DNA of 64,000 nt. It comes from Carnimonas nigrificans ATCC BAA-78 (lineage in GTDB: Bacteria; Pseudomonadota; Gammaproteobacteria; Pseudomonadales; Halomonadaceae). Shown piece by piece: positions 53,005 to 62,401 of the stretch. A model generated the notes under the pieces. It was not told the origin of the DNA, did not search any database, and saw only the letters and a list, made by a program, of their open reading frames with translations. The position numbers and the translations under genes are program-made. The stretch spans positions 372,001 to 436,000 of the forward strand of contig NZ_JAGO01000011.1 of the NCBI RefSeq assembly GCF_000526695.1, written 5' to 3'. Within the stretch, counting starts at the first letter, position 1; each line of letters starts with the position of its first letter.

Positions 53005-55239
53005 ATGAGCTATCAGGTATTGGCCCGCAAGTGGCGGCCCCGCACGTTCCACGAGCTGGTAGGCCAGGATCACGTCTCCAGAGCCTTGGTCAACGCCCTC
53101 GATCAGGGACGTTTGCACCATGCGTATTTGTTTACCGGTACTCGCGGGGTGGGCAAGACCACCATTGCGCGTATTTTTGCCAAGTGCCTGAACTGCGAGC
53201 AGGGTGTCAGCTCGATGCCGTGCGGTGCGTGCGATACCTGCAAGGCCATCGACGAGAACCGCTTCGTTGATCTGATTGAGGTAGATGCCGCTTCACGCAC
53301 CAAGGTAGAAGATACCCGTGAGCTACTTGATAACGTTCAGTACGCGCCCACCCAGGGGCGCTTCAAGGTCTATCTGATTGACGAAGTGCATATGCTGTCG
53401 TCGCATAGCTTCAATGCGCTTTTAAAAACGCTCGAAGAGCCGCCTCCCCACGTCAAGTTTCTGTTGGCGACCACCGACCCGCAGCGCCTGCCTGTTACGG
53501 TGCTGTCCCGTTGTCTGCAATTTGCCTTGAAAGCGATGCCGCCCGAGCAGGTGGTGAGCCATCTCACTCATATTCTTGGCATGGAAGGTGTCTCTTTCGA
53601 TGAACAGGCACTGTGGCTATTGGGGCGTGCGGCTGATGGCTCGATGCGCGATGCGCTGTCGCTGACCGATCAGGCGATTTCGTTCGGGCAGGGCAATATC
53701 AGCGAGAACGATGTCAGAGCGATGCTGGGTACTCTGGATCACCGCTATATCGTGGGGCTGGCCGAGGCGATCGCCCAGCTCGATGCCGCGGTGGTGCTGA
53801 AGGAGATTGCGCGTCTGGCGGAACAGGCGCCCGACTTTTCCGCTGTTCTTGATGAGCTGGCGGCGCTCTTCCATCGGCTGGCCGTAGCGCAAATGGTGCC
53901 TAACGCGCCTGATAACGGCTTTGGTGATCGCGACAGCGTGCTGGCGCTGGCGCAGCAGTTCACTGCCGAGGATGTGCAGCTCTACTACCAGATTGCGCTG
54001 GGCGGACGTACCGAGATGGTCAATGCCCCCGAGCCGCGAGCCGCGCTTGAGATGACGCTGTTAAGAATGCTCGCCTTCCGCCCGCAGGGGATTCCTCGCC
54101 CGCCGGAAGTGGCACTGCCACTGCGCGGTAGCAGTGAGCGGGATGCAGCCCCCCATCAGGCAAGTGATCGCAGCAATCAGGATAGCGATGACCCCGCGCC
54201 GGCAGGCATAACTGCCGAACCTGCGCACCAGCATTCTCCTGCCAGTTCAGCGGAAACGGCAGCGCCTGCGGCTCACTCGTCTGCTGCTGCCTCTTCAACA
54301 GCGCAGCCCAACACGGCAGCGCCTAATGTGCCGCCACGCGCTGATGTGAATAATCATCAGGCTGCTGCTGGCGCTGCACAGGCTTCTCGTTCTGAAGCCG
54401 CTCCGGTAGCTACCAGCGCGCCTGCCGTTGAGCCTCCCCCCTGGGAGCAGTCGGCCAGCGAGTCGTCCGTGGCAGCGACCAGTAGCACTCCAGCCCCCTC
54501 GGTAGCCGCCCCTGAGCCATCCGTTCAGGCTGAGTCGCCGGCACAGCCGCGAGAGCAGGCTTCGGTAGATTATCAGCCACCGGCACCGTCAGCAGAGGCG
54601 TCCCCACAGTCAGCTCCCCAGGGGCAGGGGCTTTCCTATGATGACAGCGAGGTCGATGATGAAGACGATAGTTATGCAGAATATGCAGCGCTAGAGCCTT
54701 CCAACGATTTAAATGAAGCCTTCTCTCAAGCGCTGGATGATGACTCCGGTGATAATGCCGCGCCAGCGATAAACAGCGATGCTGCACCAGAGGATGATGC
54801 CGCGTCGAGCTACCGCTTCGCTGAAGGAGCGGTGATCGACCAGGCCCTGTGGCTGGAAGCATTTCCGCATATCCGTCTTGGCGGCATCACCGGCAACCTA
54901 ATTGCCAACTGTGCGGTAGAGCGCGATGAGCAGCAGCATCTTGAGCTGCGCCTTGCCCCGTCGCAGGCGGCCATGAATGCTGAAATCCACGCGCGACGGC
55001 TGGAGAGCGAGCTTGCGCGATTGGGCGCGTCGCGCAGGGTTTCCATTGTGGAAGGGGAAATTCCGCCTAATATCGAAACGCCGCACCTGAGGCGTCAGCG
55101 CTTGCAGCAGGAACGGCGAGCACGAGCAGTTGAAGCGCTGCACAATGACCCTCATATCCAGATGCTCAGGGATCAGTTCGGCGCACAGTTGCTGAATGAG
55201 AGCGTCACCTCGCTCGAATCTGATCCGTCCGCTGGATAG
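53005..55239 (+). CDS. dnaX: DNA polymerase III gamma/tau clamp-loader subunit
   Basis: Clamp-loader ATPase: Walker A GTRGVGKTT, zinc cysteines 64, 73, 76 and 79, LIDEVHMLS and the sensor region TTDPQRLPVTVLSRC. A Pro/Ala/Ser-rich linker (about 375-600) with acidic patches (DDSEVDDEDDSY) precedes the C-terminal tau domain that binds polymerase. 744 residues. The E. coli-type slippery A AAA AAG that makes gamma is not seen in the gene, so probably only the tau form is made by that route. Leads the dnaX-ybaB-recR operon. Confidence 0.96.
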   Translation: MSYQVLARKWRPRTFHELVGQDHVSRALVNALDQGRLHHAYLFTGTRGVGKTTIARIFAKCLNCEQGVSSMPCGACDTCKAIDENRFVDLIEVDAASRTKVEDTRELLDNVQYAPTQGRFKVYLIDEVHMLSSHSFNALLKTLEEPPPHVKFLLATTDPQRLPVTVLSRCLQFALKAMPPEQVVSHLTHILGMEGVSFDEQALWLLGRAADGSMRDALSLTDQAISFGQGNISENDVRAMLGTLDHRYIVGLAEAIAQLDAAVVLKEIARLAEQAPDFSAVLDELAALFHRLAVAQMVPNAPDNGFGDRDSVLALAQQFTAEDVQLYYQIALGGRTEMVNAPEPRAALEMTLLRMLAFRPQGIPRPPEVALPLRGSSERDAAPHQASDRSNQDSDDPAPAGITAEPAHQHSPASSAETAAPAAHSSAAASSTAQPNTAAPNVPPRADVNNHQAAAGAAQASRSEAAPVATSAPAVEPPPWEQSASESSVAATSSTPAPSVAAPEPSVQAESPAQPREQASVDYQPPAPSAEASPQSAPQGQGLSYDDSEVDDEDDSYAEYAALEPSNDLNEAFSQALDDDSGDNAAPAINSDAAPEDDAASSYRFAEGAVIDQALWLEAFPHIRLGGITGNLIANCAVERDEQQHLELRLAPSQAAMNAEIHARRLESELARLGASRRVSIVEGEIPPNIETPHLRRQRLQQERRARAVEALHNDPHIQMLRDQFGAQLLNESVTSLESDPSAG

Positions 55240-55344
55240 ATCACTGCCAGTGCAGTGGGGCGGGCTTTACATCCGAACAAACAGTAGCGACTTCATCGGC
55301 ATGTGGTGCGCGGTGGAGCACGCGTTTTATCTCAAGGAGTTTTC

Positions 55345-55671
55345 ATGTTTAAAGGCGGCATGGGTGGCCTGATGAAGCAGGCCCAGCAGATGCAGGAAAA
55401 AATGCAGCAGGTGCAGGAAGAGATTGCCCAGCAGGAAGTGGAAGGGCAGTCGGGTGCTGGCATGGTCAAGGTACGCATGAACGGTCGTCACGATGTAGTG
55501 AGCATTTCGCTTGATCCTTCGGTGATGACGGAAGAGAAGGAATTTCTCGAAGATCTGCTGGCTGCCGCTGTCAATGACGCCGTCCACAAGGTCGAAGTGA
55601 ATTCCAAAGAGAAAATGTCGGAAGCGACTGAAGGCATGAATCTTCCGGCTGGCTTCAAAATGCCGTTCTAA
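55345..55671 (+). CDS. ybaB: YbaB/EbfC nucleoid-associated protein
   Basis: 108-residue dimeric DNA-binding protein. The start [20 protein letters not shown] and the end [10 protein letters not shown] are typical. AAGGAG is 6 nt before ATG 55345; a longer frame from 55303 is not supported. Its TAA overlaps the recR ATG (TAATG). Usual position between dnaX and recR. Confidence 0.96.
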   Translation: MFKGGMGGLMKQAQQMQEKMQQVQEEIAQQEVEGQSGAGMVKVRMNGRHDVVSISLDPSVMTEEKEFLEDLLAAAVNDAVHKVEVNSKEKMSEATEGMNLPAGFKMPF

Positions 55672-56276
55672 TGGCGCTTTCTCCGCTTTTTGAAAAGCTG
55701 ACCGAGGCGCTGCGCACGTTACCCGGTGTTGGGCCGAAAGGTGCGCAGCGTATGGCGCTGCATCTGCTGGAGCGTGATCGCGTCGGCGGAGAGCGTATTG
55801 TCAGCGCGCTTGCCGAGGCGCTGGAGCACATTGGCTACTGCCAGCGCTGTCGCAACCTGACCGAGCATGAATGCTGTGCGCAGTGTAGCGATCCGCGTCG
55901 TGATGATCGGCTGCTCTGTATCGTCGAATCACCCGCCGATCTGCTGGCGATCGAAGAGGCAGGGGGCTATCGCGGACGCTATTTCGTGCTTCACGGGCAC
56001 CTTTCGCCCCTTGATGGTATCGGGCCTGACCAGATTGGGCTTGAGCAGCTTGAGCAGCAGATCGTCCAGGGCAGTTTTAGCGAGATTGTGCTTGCCACCA
56101 ATCCCACTGTCGAAGGCGAAGCCACTGCCCACTATATTTCGGAGCTGCTGACGCCTTATGGGGTCAACTGTTCTCGTCTGGCCTACGGCATGCCGCTGGG
56201 CGGAGAGCTTGAATATGTCGATGGAGGCACGCTGGCGCGTGCTTTCACTGGCCGCCTTCCCTACTCGTCGCAGTAG
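55671..56276 (+). CDS. recR: Recombination protein RecR
   Basis: Works with RecF/RecO to load RecA on gapped DNA. HhH at the N-terminus ([20 protein letters not shown]), four-cysteine zinc finger (CQRCRNL...CAQCSD), Toprim domain ([15 protein letters not shown]) and Walker B-like end ([13 protein letters not shown]). 201 residues. Confidence 0.97.
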   Translation: MALSPLFEKLTEALRTLPGVGPKGAQRMALHLLERDRVGGERIVSALAEALEHIGYCQRCRNLTEHECCAQCSDPRRDDRLLCIVESPADLLAIEEAGGYRGRYFVLHGHLSPLDGIGPDQIGLEQLEQQIVQGSFSEIVLATNPTVEGEATAHYISELLTPYGVNCSRLAYGMPLGGELEYVDGGTLARAFTGRLPYSSQ

Positions 56277-56300
56277 CGCGGGCAAACCTGATGAACGAAT

Positions 56301-56331
56301 GGCGCAGCCGACACAGTGACTGCGCCTTTTT
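56301..56331 (+). terminator. Terminator of dnaX-ybaB-recR
   Basis: GGCGCAG, 12-nt loop, CTGCGCC, then TTTTT. 24 nt after the recR stop. Confidence 0.8.
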
Positions 56332-56393
56332 ATTGATAGGGTCGGTTGTTGCTATTCGCGGGCAGCCGCCCTTTGACCGTGTGGAAGGGTGAC

Positions 56394-57518
56394 ATGCAGG
56401 CGCTACCAATTACTTGGGTAGATAATGACGCGACGCTTGGTGAGTGCTGCGATGCACTGGCGCAGTGCAAGGTGTTGGCCGTCGATACCGAATTCCGCCG
56501 CGAGACAACCTTTCATGCTATTCCCGCGCTGGTGCAGCTGAGCGACGGCGAGTACGTATGGCTGATTGATCCGCTGGCACTCGATGCCTCTGCTGCATTG
56601 CAGCGGCTGTTTGGTCATGAGGGGCCGTTGAAGCTGATTCATGCGTGCAGCGAAGATCTGGAAGTGCTACAGCAGTGGGTGGGCGTATTGCCCGAGCCGC
56701 TGATTGATACCCAGCATGCTCAGGCGCTCTGCTCCGATAACGCCTCGATGGGCTATCAGCGTCTGGTGGCCGAGCGTCTGGATATTGAGCTGGAGAAGGA
56801 CGCGACGCGCTCGGACTGGCTGGCGCGGCCATTAAGCGAGCGGCAGCGTCGCTATGCCGCCCTCGACGTGCTCTATCTGCCGCGTATCTGGGAGCAGCAA
56901 CGGCAGCAGCTTGAAGCACTGGGCCGGCTTGAATGGCTGCAAAGCGACTGTCAGCAATTGATTGATGCTGCCCGTGAGCAGGATGACTATGCTGACTACT
57001 TCCGGCGCAATCGCAATGCCTGGAAGCTGTCGCCGGTAGCGCTGGCTGCCTACCAGCGGCTCTGCCAATGGCGTGAACAGCAGGCGCGGGCGCGTGATAT
57101 TCCGCGTAACTGGCTGGCCGCCGACCGGGTATTGCTGGCGATTGCCGAAAAAATGCCGCGCCACAAGGCTGAGCTGGCAGCAGTGGATGAGCTGCGTCCT
57201 GCGGTTATCAAGCGCGACGGAGCTACGCTGTTGGCATTGGTAGAAGCCGCGCGTCACGACACCGAGACTCTGCCGGGCCTGCTTTCACCGGTAACGCCAC
57301 GCTATCGCAACCTGTTGAAGCAACTAAAGAGTGCCGTGCAAGCGCGGGCCGACGCACTGGGGGTGAGTGCCGGCGTGTTGGCAAGTCGTCGCGATATCGA
57401 GCGGTTTATTCAGGCTGACAGTGACGGTACCGTCGCTCAAACGACGCTGGGCGGCTGGCGCGCTGAGCTGCTGGATGCCGAACTGCGCCAGGTAATAGAA
57501 CAGGAGGGGCTCTCATGA
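56394..57518 (+). CDS. rnd: Ribonuclease D
   Basis: 3'-5' exoribonuclease that matures tRNA 3' ends. DEDD-type domain: LAVDTEFRRETTF, HACSEDLEVL and the YAALDVLYLP region, followed by an HRDC domain (about 205-285). ATG 56394 follows GGAAGGGTGAC; a frame to 56346 is not conserved. 374 residues. The last codon overlaps the ycgL ATG. Confidence 0.94.
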   Translation: MQALPITWVDNDATLGECCDALAQCKVLAVDTEFRRETTFHAIPALVQLSDGEYVWLIDPLALDASAALQRLFGHEGPLKLIHACSEDLEVLQQWVGVLPEPLIDTQHAQALCSDNASMGYQRLVAERLDIELEKDATRSDWLARPLSERQRRYAALDVLYLPRIWEQQRQQLEALGRLEWLQSDCQQLIDAAREQDDYADYFRRNRNAWKLSPVALAAYQRLCQWREQQARARDIPRNWLAADRVLLAIAEKMPRHKAELAAVDELRPAVIKRDGATLLALVEAARHDTETLPGLLSPVTPRYRNLLKQLKSAVQARADALGVSAGVLASRRDIERFIQADSDGTVAQTTLGGWRAELLDAELRQVIEQEGLS

Positions 57519-57808
57519 GTGAGCGCATGATATGTCAGGTGTACTCAAGCCCAAAGCGTGAAGAAACCTATCTCTACGTGGATCGCAGCGATGATCTTGC
57601 CCGAGTGCCCGAAGAGCTGCTGGTGCACTTTGGTACGCCATCCCCGGTGATGGTGGTGTTGCTGAGCGCTGATCGCCCGCTGGCACGAGCCGATGCTGCT
57701 GCCGTGATGGCAGGCATTCGCGACAAGGGGTTTTACCTGCAACTTCCCCCACAGCGTGAAGCCTATATGCTCGATCTGTATCGAACGCCCACCGAGGGGC
57801 GGTACTGA
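57515..57808 (+). CDS. ycgL: YcgL-family protein
   Basis: 97-residue protein of the YcgL domain (ICQVYSSPKREETYLYV, FYLQLPP, YRTPTEGRY). Overlaps rnd in ATGA. The fold is known in the family but not the role; the rnd-ycgL-ycgN order is conserved in related bacteria. Confidence 0.9.
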   Translation: MSERMICQVYSSPKREETYLYVDRSDDLARVPEELLVHFGTPSPVMVVLLSADRPLARADAAAVMAGIRDKGFYLQLPPQREAYMLDLYRTPTEGRY

Positions 57809-57825
57809 AATGGAGCGCTATTAGG

Positions 57826-58287
57826 ATGGCCGAAGCAGGGGCACTGCGCGAGCGTTTCTGGGAGCGTTTTGCGCTGGAAGAGCTTTCTAAGGCGGAGTGG
57901 GAGGCGCTGTGCGACGGCTGCGGGCGCTGCTGCCTGGTCAAGATTGAAGACCCTGACAGCGGCGAAATAGCACTATTGAACGTCGCCTGTCAATTGCTGG
58001 ATACCGAGAGCTGCCAGTGCAGCGACTATCCCAATCGCTTTGACAAGGTGCCGGGCTGTACCCAGCTTACCCTTGATAATTTGCCTCAATTTAACTGGCT
58101 GCCCGGCAGTTGTGCCTATCGCCGTCTGGCTGAAGGGCGCAGGCTGGCGGGCTGGCACCCATTGATTGCGGGATCTGCCCAGCGCATGCACAGAAAGGGC
58201 ATTAGCGTGCGTGGCATGGCGGTATCAGAGGGCGAGGTCGACGAAGAAGATTATGACGACCACATCATCGCCATCCTGCGCGAGTAA
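57826..58287 (+). CDS. ycgN: YcgN-family cysteine cluster protein (UPF0260)
   Basis: 153 residues with a metal-type cysteine cluster CDGCGRCCLVKIED and further Cys at ACQLLDTESCQC, VPGCTQ and GSCAYR. Function unknown; probably binds zinc or an iron-sulfur centre (inference). 17 bp after ycgL. Confidence 0.9.
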   Translation: MAEAGALRERFWERFALEELSKAEWEALCDGCGRCCLVKIEDPDSGEIALLNVACQLLDTESCQCSDYPNRFDKVPGCTQLTLDNLPQFNWLPGSCAYRRLAEGRRLAGWHPLIAGSAQRMHRKGISVRGMAVSEGEVDEEDYDDHIIAILRE

Positions 58288-58318
58288 GGCCGCACAGCTT
58301 TAATGAGCAGGTATCACG

Positions 58319-58356
58319 CACAAGGCCCGCTTCCTTTGGGGGAAGCGGGCCTTGTG
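58319..58356. terminator. Long hairpin between convergent ycgN and tesB
   Basis: CACAAGGCCCGCTTCC-TTTGGG-GGAAGCGGGCCTTGTG, a perfect 16-bp stem with 6-nt loop. It can serve both converging units; no long T run on either side. Confidence 0.8.
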
Positions 58357-58372
58357 TATGGTGATGCCAGCG

Positions 58373-59188
58373 TTACTTGCGAATCGGGCGGATCAAGCCT
58401 TCCTGCATGGTAGTGGCGACCAGTTCACCCTGCTGGTTGAATACTTCGCCGCGACTCAGGCCGCGTGCGCCGCTCGCCCACGGGCTGTACATGCGGTAGC
58501 AGTGCCACTCGGTCAGATCAAGGTCCTGATGGAACCACACTGCGTGGTCAATGGTGGCAACCCGCGCATCCTGCTGGGGAATGGCGTGGTGCTCAAGCAG
58601 TGAGGTCGCCAGCAAATCAAGATCGGAAGCGTAGGCCAGAATCTGGCGGTGCAGTACCGGATCTTTAGGCGCATCGCCACGCACTCGGAACCAGATGGAT
58701 TGATGCGACTCTTCGGGGGTTTGTTCCCAGCGCAGAATATCCAGCGGAATCAGTGGAACGCGCTCCACCCGGGTATCACGCCCCTGATCGAGCAGCTCCT
58801 GAGGGCTGGGAATACTGTCAGGAAGCTGGGGAATCTGATGCTCGAAGCCTTCTTCCGGCACATGGTAGGAGGCGCTGCAAAAAAAGATCGGTTTGCCGTG
58901 CTGGATAGCGGTAACGCGGCGGGTGGAAATGCTGCCGCCATCACGGGTCTGATCGACTTCGTAAACCACCGGATGGCTGGCGTCACCGGGGCGCAGGAAA
59001 TAGCCGTGCAGTGAGTGAACGGTACGCTCTCGGGAGACGTTGTAATTGGCAGCGGTAAGCGCCTGGGCCAGAACGTGACCGCCAAATAGCTGGGGGAGAC
59101 CAAGATCGAGACTGCGGCCTCGAAACAGATTCACTTCCAGCGGTTCCAGGGTAAGCAGCTCAACCAGTCCGGGACCTTCGTGTGACAT
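58373..59188 (-). CDS. tesB: Acyl-CoA thioesterase II
   Basis: Double hot-dog thioesterase hydrolysing medium and long acyl-CoA. FRGRSLDLGLPQLFGGHVLAQAL starts the first fold (GLPQLFGGHVLAQAL), TRDGGSISTRRV follows, and the catalytic-type Asp/Gln/Thr block is in IDHAVWFHQDLDLTEWHCY (second fold). 271 residues. Faces ycgN across the hairpin. Confidence 0.94.
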   Translation of the reverse strand: MSHEGPGLVELLTLEPLEVNLFRGRSLDLGLPQLFGGHVLAQALTAANYNVSRERTVHSLHGYFLRPGDASHPVVYEVDQTRDGGSISTRRVTAIQHGKPIFFCSASYHVPEEGFEHQIPQLPDSIPSPQELLDQGRDTRVERVPLIPLDILRWEQTPEESHQSIWFRVRGDAPKDPVLHRQILAYASDLDLLATSLLEHHAIPQQDARVATIDHAVWFHQDLDLTEWHCYRMYSPWASGARGLSRGEVFNQQGELVATTMQEGLIRPIRK

Positions 59189-59564
59189 GGGGGAATAACT
59201 CCTGCGGCGTCGTATAACGCCTCTCTCTCTATATTATTGGATAGCGCTTGATGCCCTTATACGGAAAGCAATAGGACTGCCAGCCTGAATGGGCGTCAAC
59301 GCGCGGGGTGAAGGATACCGCTAATCGTGCGGCTTCGAATACCCTTTCGTTTTGGAAAACGCCTTTGTACGGCGTCGATGTCGCTCTTCTGCCCCCAGAA
59401 GTAGCGCACTTGCACTGACGAGCCATTCTCGTGCCCGTACCAGCACACTGGCAGGTGTGCCGAAGAAGGCTGTCTCTTCATTTCTGCCTTTTCATTTCTG
59501 ACCCAGCGCCGCGTGTTCGTCTCTCTGCTGGCTTTTAACGAGCAACCGGCGCTGGCTGGCTGAC
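59189..59564. other. Intergenic region between tesB and ptrB
   Basis: About 375 bp, no gene recognised. It holds the tesB promoter region and a short direct repeat TTTCATTTCTG near 59478-59500. Open frames have no resemblance to known proteins. Confidence 0.45.
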
Positions 59565-61679
59565 TTATGAAGAAGGCTGTTGATGGAGCAGCGCCCATAC
59601 CACAAAGGCGTCCTGACGCGCTCCGTCTCGCCACGCGGCATAGCGTCCAGCGACACCACCGTGACCGGCGTCGAGATCGGTACGCAGCACCACGGGGCCG
59701 CGTGCGTTGCCCAGTTGATTGATGCGAGCAAAGAGCTTGGCGGGTTCCCAATAAGGAACGCGGGAATCGTTCCAGCTCCCCTGGATATAGAGCGCGGGGT
59801 AGCGTTGCTCACTCAGGTTATCAAGCGGCGAGTACCCTGAAATTCTGGCTAGGGCGTCGGGCTGGGCGGGGTTTCCCCACTCCTGATACTCAGCGGTGGT
59901 AAGCGGTAATTCCGGGTTTTGCATGGTGCGCAGCACATCGACGAAGGGAACATCGAGAAGTGCGCCACAAAACGCCTCGGGGGCGCGATTAAGGCACGCC
60001 GCCACCAACAAACCGCCTGCGCTGGCTCCCGAGGCAAGAATGCGCTCGGGGGCGCTGATGCCGGCTTCAACCAGCGCATCCCGCGCACTCAGGAAGTCGC
60101 CGAAGCTGTTCTCTTTATGCTCCAGCTTACCGGCGTGATACCACGGCTCGCCGCGCTCACCGCCGCCGCGCACATGGGCCACGGCGAAAGCGATACCGCG
60201 CTTTAATAGCGCCAGACGGCTGATCGAGAACCACGGGTCGAGGGGATCACCGTAGGCGCCATAGCCATATAGCAGCGTAGGCAAGGGGCGCTGCTGCGCC
60301 AGCGCATCGCGGTGCATCACTACAGAGACCGGAATTCGCTCACCGTCGCTGGCGGTGGCCCAAAGACGCTGGGTCACCAACTGTTCAGGCAGTACATCGC
60401 CGTACAGCGGCTGCTGCTTCAGCAAGGTGCGTTCCCCGCTGTCAATATCGTAGGCAACGCAGCGCGGCGGAGTAACAAAGGATTCTTCATCGAGCCACAG
60501 GGTGCGTGTATTGAAGCGAGAGCTGTCATCCAGCGCCACGGTGGAAGGCGCTTCGAATAAGGGCAGACGCTGATCGCGCACCGCGTTGGCATGGTAATCC
60601 CCCAGTGCGTGTGTCGTGGGGTTGGCGGGGAGCGGTCCACTCCATTCCACCAGACGTAGCTGCGGCTGGGCGAGATAGTGATCGCGCTCGCTGATAACTA
60701 CGCCCCAGCTAAACGCGTCGATGCCTTCCAGCGTGGTCTCTTCGCGCGGGGCAATCCAGTGCTGCCATTCGGAAGGAGCATTCTCTGGCGCTATGTCGAG
60801 CTGGAAGTGTGAATGCGCGGCGTTATGCAGCAGATAGAAAACGCCAGGACGATGGTCGAGACTGTACTCAACGCCGGGGCGACGCGCCTTCACGCATTGC
60901 AGGGCGGAGTAGGGCGCAGCGGCATCAAGCAGATGGCTTTCCGACGACGCCTTCGCCACGCTCTCGATGACCAGCCACTGGCGCGAGCGGGTTTTGCCGA
61001 CGCCTACCGAAAACTCATCGTCCGGCTCACGGAACAGCAACGTCTCTCTGCTTGTCTGAATATCGAATAGCCACACTGAATCGGCGCGCTGTCTGGCATC
61101 AAGGCGGGTGAACAGCAGGGTGCGGTTGTCTTCCGCCCATACCACTTCGCCTCCCATGGCGCTGATGATGCAGCGGGGCGTGCCGTGAGGGAGCGACTGA
61201 ACGTAAAGGTCGTAGCGCTCATCACCACGGGTGTCGAGGGTCCAGGCCAGCAGCGCTTCATCAGGGGAGATCGCGATTTCGCCCACATCGAGATAGTCGT
61301 GCTGGCGTGACAGCGCCTGCATGTCGAGCAGCACTTCTACCTCATCGGGAGTGCCGATAGGGTGGCGTTTCCACACCGGATAGTCATCATCGGCCCCAAT
61401 CGAGGTCCAGTAGGTGAAGGCGTCCAGTGGCGTCTTGAGACTTTCGCTGGCAAGCTCCTGACGAGACAACAGCTCGTCGAAAAGCGCATCGGCAAGAGGC
61501 TCAAGGGGGGCCAGACACTCATCACTGGCAAGATTGGCTGCGTGCAGGAAGTCGCGCACGGCGGCATCATCACGCTGTTCAAGCCATAGCCAGTGCGGGT
61601 CGTTGGCGTGTGCGTGGGCCGCGACAAGCGAGCGGATCGCGTGATCTTGCAGTGATGCGGGTGGCAACTGTGGTTTCAT
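59565..61679 (-). CDS. ptrB: Oligopeptidase B
   Basis: Cytoplasmic S9 serine peptidase cutting after Arg/Lys in short peptides. N-terminal beta-propeller (residues about 70-400) covers a C-terminal alpha/beta hydrolase domain with GYGAYG, HVRGGGERG and the nucleophile Ser in SGASAGGLL (about residue 550), Asp in WNDSRVPYWEPAK and His in DAGHGGVAGR. 704 residues, full length. Confidence 0.94.
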   Translation of the reverse strand: MKPQLPPASLQDHAIRSLVAAHAHANDPHWLWLEQRDDAAVRDFLHAANLASDECLAPLEPLADALFDELLSRQELASESLKTPLDAFTYWTSIGADDDYPVWKRHPIGTPDEVEVLLDMQALSRQHDYLDVGEIAISPDEALLAWTLDTRGDERYDLYVQSLPHGTPRCIISAMGGEVVWAEDNRTLLFTRLDARQRADSVWLFDIQTSRETLLFREPDDEFSVGVGKTRSRQWLVIESVAKASSESHLLDAAAPYSALQCVKARRPGVEYSLDHRPGVFYLLHNAAHSHFQLDIAPENAPSEWQHWIAPREETTLEGIDAFSWGVVISERDHYLAQPQLRLVEWSGPLPANPTTHALGDYHANAVRDQRLPLFEAPSTVALDDSSRFNTRTLWLDEESFVTPPRCVAYDIDSGERTLLKQQPLYGDVLPEQLVTQRLWATASDGERIPVSVVMHRDALAQQRPLPTLLYGYGAYGDPLDPWFSISRLALLKRGIAFAVAHVRGGGERGEPWYHAGKLEHKENSFGDFLSARDALVEAGISAPERILASGASAGGLLVAACLNRAPEAFCGALLDVPFVDVLRTMQNPELPLTTAEYQEWGNPAQPDALARISGYSPLDNLSEQRYPALYIQGSWNDSRVPYWEPAKLFARINQLGNARGPVVLRTDLDAGHGGVAGRYAAWRDGARQDAFVVWALLHQQPSS

Positions 61680-61811
61680 AGAGACGAATCTTTAATACAA
61701 TGGTGGCGGTAAAGCGGCGATGCCTGTCTTACCGAGCGGCATGTCAATTACGTTAAATCACACTAGGGGCGTTGCTGTGTGCAGCCCCAGGGTACTGGAG
61801 CAGATCCGCTA

Positions 61812-62231
61812 ATGTTTTCAAATTCATTGCCGCAGCTGTGGCTTTACTACGCCGTTCTTTCTCTGGTGGTGCTGGGCGCGGGCTATTTTGCCATCGGTTT
61901 CGTGCCACGAATACTGCGCTGGACAATTGTCGGCCTGGTGGCAGGGGCCATCTGGATGCCGTGGTACTTCAGCAGTCCTGCCACTGTCGATATCGAGAGC
62001 TACTCCGGTATCGCTCCGGCGATTATCGTGGCGGCGCTGGGTGTGCTGGCCGGGCAGCTTAAAGGCGCTCTGGTGGGGGTTGTCATAGGGGCTGTGGCTG
62101 GCGGCGGAATCGCCTGTTTGCTGGCGCGCCGTTTTGGCCCCCAACCGCCGCAGTCGAGTGCTGCATCGGGGCAGTCAGGCAAACGCGGCTCTGGCGCTCA
62201 CCGCGCGGTCCGCCAGGAACCTACCGTATAG
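61812..62231 (+). CDS. Small membrane protein of unknown function
   Basis: About 139 residues with three to four hydrophobic helices (around 10-30, 33-48, 62-78, 82-102), Gly-rich (GALVGVVIGAVAGGG), and a hydrophilic basic C-terminal tail. Family not recognised. ATG 61812 has GGAG 11 nt upstream; a GTG at 61779 would give 150 residues. Located between ptrB (divergent) and hrpA. Confidence 0.6.
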   Translation: MFSNSLPQLWLYYAVLSLVVLGAGYFAIGFVPRILRWTIVGLVAGAIWMPWYFSSPATVDIESYSGIAPAIIVAALGVLAGQLKGALVGVVIGAVAGGGIACLLARRFGPQPPQSSAASGQSGKRGSGAHRAVRQEPTV

Positions 62232-62401
62232 CAATCAGGGCGATGCGGCTTGCATCGCGTTATTGCTGAAACCGGCCGCCTGCATCAGTTTGTTGACTGG
62301 TGGGGCGGCCTTGCTTATTGCCATGTATGGACGCGAGCCAGTGGCACAGGCCGTTTCATGCAGATCGTTACTTTCTTTTCTTGTGAGTTGCTGAGGTCGC
62401 T

